From: Flammeovirgaceae bacterium
Lineage (GTDB): Bacteria; Bacteroidota; Bacteroidia; Cytophagales; MED-G16
Direction: 5' to 3'
DNA length: 8,703 nucleotides
Assembly (NCBI GenBank): GCA_002702205.1
Contig: NZYP01000004.1
Coordinates: 1 to 8,703, forward strand
The notes beneath the pieces were generated by a model, which saw nothing but the letters and a program-made list of their open reading frames with translations, had not been told where the DNA came from and searched no databases. Both the position numbers and the translations under genes were made by a program. The number at the start of each line of letters is the position of its first letter. Position 1 is the stretch's first letter. Below are positions 8,001 to 8,703 of this stretch, piece after piece.

Positions 8001-8320
8001 TTCGGATTATTGGGGTCAATCGTTACACAACCTATTGAGTATGAATTCTCACTATCAAATACTGGTACATATTCTAAACCCCAATTCGAAGTCTTCCATA
8101 CTCCACCAGATGCAACAGCTACATAGTATTCGAATGGTTTATTCTTATTTACAGCTATATCAGAAATTCTTCCTGAAGTAAGTGCAGGTCCAACAGACCT
8201 CCATTTAAGTGCATTTATTGATATGTCATCTAAATGGTTAGTAATCTCTTTCTTTTTCTTCTGAGAGAAAAGAGAGTTAGAAATTAAAAAAATAGTTACT
8301 AGAATGGAATATATTTTCAT
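5057..8320 (-). CDS. Large exported BNR/Asp-box, VPS10 (sortilin)-like beta-propeller protein, copy 2
   Basis: The 1,087-residue product starts at ATG 8320 with a Sec signal peptide (hydrophobic 3-17, probable cleavage after LFS or SQ at 17-20), followed by a KKKK stretch. Asp-box-like motifs occur near 76, 131, 182, 240, 290, 333, 376, 517, 589, 643 and 687, collinear with those of the downstream copy; those at 76 (TSNWGLEY) and 376 (TFDAAKNW) are degenerate. The once-only central block is present: DNHSMWINP (351-359), LPITQFY (389-395), GGTQDN (410-415) and GGPSR (419-423). GTFGRGFYVMDD (721-732) closes the propeller. Next come a charged segment with NYYYNETYKS (790-799), an Ig-like region with GFNRFHWDLR (859-868) and PGTYTIQ (897-903), helical segments, and a C-terminus ending YTPGRFEN. 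About half the residues match copy 1 over the first blades by eye, while the tails differ, so these are old paralogues. Ligand and enzymatic activity are unknown. The gene lies 32 bases after the peptidase gene and 28 before copy 1. Confidence 0.88.
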   Translation of the reverse strand: MKIYSILVTIFLISNSLFSQKKKKEITNHLDDISINALKWRSVGPALTSGRISDIAVNKNKPFEYYVAVASGGVWKTSNWGLEYVPVFDSENSYSIGCVTIDPNNPNTIWVGTGENNNQRSVAYGDGVYKSTDGGKSWDNVGLKKSEHIGNIIVDPNNSDVVYVSAYGPLWSKGGERGVYKSTDAGKTWSQSLYVDEHTGINEIHMDPEDSRVLYATAHQRRRHVYTYVGGGPGSSMYKSTDSGLSWKKINKGLPSVELGRIGMDISPVDNNVIYAIVEAADRKGGFYMSEDMGESWTKQSSKVTSGNYYQEIFADPIDLGTVYVMDTWMSVTKDGGKTFKNVGEDFKHVDNHSMWINPNNNNHWLIGCDGGIYETFDAAKNWDFKKNLPITQFYKVALDTDVPFYNIYGGTQDNFTIGGPSRVNTSHGITNQDWFITHGGDGFESQVDPENPNIVYSQSQYGWLVRYDKKSGEEVGIKPISRKGELGYKWNWDAPLAVSSHKSGRLYFAANKVFKSDNYGNSWDVISDDLSRKIDRNKLKVYDRVLSMDAVAKNGSTSPFGTIVALSESTLDENLLVVGTDDGLVQITNDGGNSWMKIDNIPGAPYQSYVNSVFTSHHDKNRIYVAFNHHKYGDFKPYVFMTEDMGNTWKSISSNLPSRGSVYAIEEDHIDPGLIFCGTEFGVFFSPDNGGNWKQLSNGLPTIAVRDIAIQREMNDLVLGTFGRGFYVMDDYSMLRSIENKKVDEKALILPIREAIMWEKSNPLGLPGKSFQGDNFYVGENLDPVAMINYYYNETYKSIKDRRRDEEKNLIKTSKDVSYPDYNALKAEMNEDKPQLLFTIRNSDDLVIKKELKNPSKGFNRFHWDLRYEVTNPVSFSSPSFYNPFAGTREGTLVEPGTYTIQMDYLIDGEITSLAEPKEFKVSLLDNTVMPAKDRKEKIQFQREVAKMQGEISSYSSIFSEISNKIKYFEVAVLRLEKPMGELLSDLNEIKESSREIRVMFYGDNVKRKLDMQEIPTPSSRIGIIASEQKYSTSSPTQTHINSFKIAKEEFIPIKTKVDSLIEKVKSLEDKMKLVGAAYTPGRFEN
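7773..7942 (-). repeat. Near-identical DNA at two adjacent propeller blades (GVYKSTD coding repeat)
   Basis: The 17-base string gtagacttatagactcc occurs at 7773-7789 and 7926-7942, both in frame and encoding GVYKSTD at the start of neighbouring Asp-box blades of copy 2. Its 14-base core recurs at 4667-4680 in copy 1 (GVYKS at 117-121). It is an internal coding repeat, not a separate element. Confidence 0.6.
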
Positions 8321-8352
8321 CTTTATGGGTTTGGGTTAATAAATTTAAATTC

Positions 8353-8703
8353 TTAATTAATTTTCACGTCAACGTCATCAGGTTTAATATTTCTATTTTT
8401 AACATACTTTTCAAGCCAAGAATCCATCTCATATAAAGTATGTAAAATAGATTCTTTTGCTCTGTATCCATGACTTTCTTTAGGTAACATAACAAGCTTC
8501 GAAGTTCCTCCGTGGCCTTTAATCGCATTAAAAAACCTTACGCTCTGTATTGGAAAAGTACCAGAGTTATTATCCTCTTCTCCGTGAATTAGAAGTATTG
8601 GCTCATTTACTTTGTCAGCGTGCATGAATGGTGACATATAATTATATAGTTCAGGGTCCTCCCAATATGTTCTCTCCTCTCTCTGGAAACCAAAAGGTGT
8701 TAG
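8353..8703 (-). CDS. S9 family (prolyl oligopeptidase-type, glutamyl endopeptidase-like) serine peptidase, C-terminal part
   Basis: The reading frame is open from the right edge to the TAA at 8355-8353, giving 116 residues of the alpha/beta-hydrolase end of the enzyme. Counting from the edge, it begins LTPFGFQREERTYWEDPE (1-18), continues MSPFMHADKVNEPILLIHGE (23-42), and carries two expected catalytic residues: Asp44 in HGEEDNN (codon 8574-8572) and His78 in KESHGY (codon 8472-8470). The nucleophilic Ser (GxSxG) is upstream of the window. The wording around Asp and His matches the S9 group that includes plant chloroplast glutamyl endopeptidase and bacterial relatives, which cleave peptides, often after Glu. 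An internal ATG at 8637 is not the start, because homology continues upstream of it to the edge. The tail (103-116) is polar and shows no T9SS sorting domain. It is the first visible gene of the minus-strand run, and export cannot be judged without the N-terminus. Confidence 0.88.
   Translation of the reverse strand, partial: LTPFGFQREERTYWEDPELYNYMSPFMHADKVNEPILLIHGEEDNNSGTFPIQSVRFFNAIKGHGGTSKLVMLPKESHGYRAKESILHTLYEMDSWLEKYVKNRNIKPDDVDVKIN

Larger units (their letters stand above)
1366..8703 (-). other. Probable operon: S9 peptidase, propeller copy 2, propeller copy 1, Gre-like gene
   Basis: Four same-strand genes are separated by 32, 28 and 30 bases. None of these gaps contains a hairpin with a U tract or a TAnnTTTG promoter element that I can see. 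The sequence before the start codons is AT-rich without Shine-Dalgarno motifs, as is normal in Bacteroidota. Co-transcription is therefore likely, starting upstream of the window and ending near the inverted repeat at 1357-1383. A separate promoter for the Gre-like gene inside the end of copy 1 cannot be excluded. Confidence 0.6.

Noticed and set aside
5057..8320. Sialidase or other glycoside hydrolase activity for the BNR proteins
   Set aside because: Asp-box motifs are shared by many non-enzymatic propellers. I see no arginine triad arrangement or RIP-type motif of sialidases, and the overall architecture fits VPS10/sortilin-like proteins better.

Overview
The window looks like chromosomal DNA from an AT-rich marine-type member of the Bacteroidota, probably Flavobacteriia-like. 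The reasons are the low-GC coding style, A-rich leaders in place of Shine-Dalgarno sites, short signal peptides ending in '...SQ', a Bacteroidota-style GreA/GreB-like small protein, and an S9 peptidase of the glutamyl-endopeptidase type. This lineage is inferred from protein style; no rRNA or marker gene is present.

Layout: a truncated minus-strand gene at the left edge (1-176) encodes the N-terminus of a lipoprotein that resembles aldose 1-epimerase. A short AT-rich divergent intergenic region (177-277) separates it from a plus-strand lipoprotein (278-1360) with seven 'YW-N-G' repeats, a likely seven-bladed beta-propeller. The rest is a run of four minus-strand genes, transcribed from right to left with gaps of only 28-32 bases: the C-terminal part of an S9 prolyl-oligopeptidase-family peptidase (8353-8703), two very large exported BNR/Asp-box, VPS10(sortilin)-like propeller proteins (5057-8320 and 1840-5028), and a GreA/GreB-like protein (1366-1809). 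This run converges on the plus-strand lipoprotein. The two opposing stop codons are 5 bases apart, and a 9-bp inverted repeat that could act as a shared terminator covers the junction.

How the genes may work together: the two giant propellers are collinear paralogues of different subfamilies. They share N-terminal blades, a once-only central motif block and a C-terminal Ig-like segment, but have divergent helical tails. With the neighbouring S9 peptidase they suggest an exported protein- or peptide-processing or binding function, but nothing in the sequence names a substrate. The Gre-like gene is cytoplasmic and functionally unrelated; it is probably only co-transcribed. No mobile element, CRISPR array, tRNA or rRNA was seen. 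The most interesting points are the tandem propeller pair and its conserved non-repeat motif block, the preserved acidic pair in the Gre-like protein, and the compact convergent terminator.
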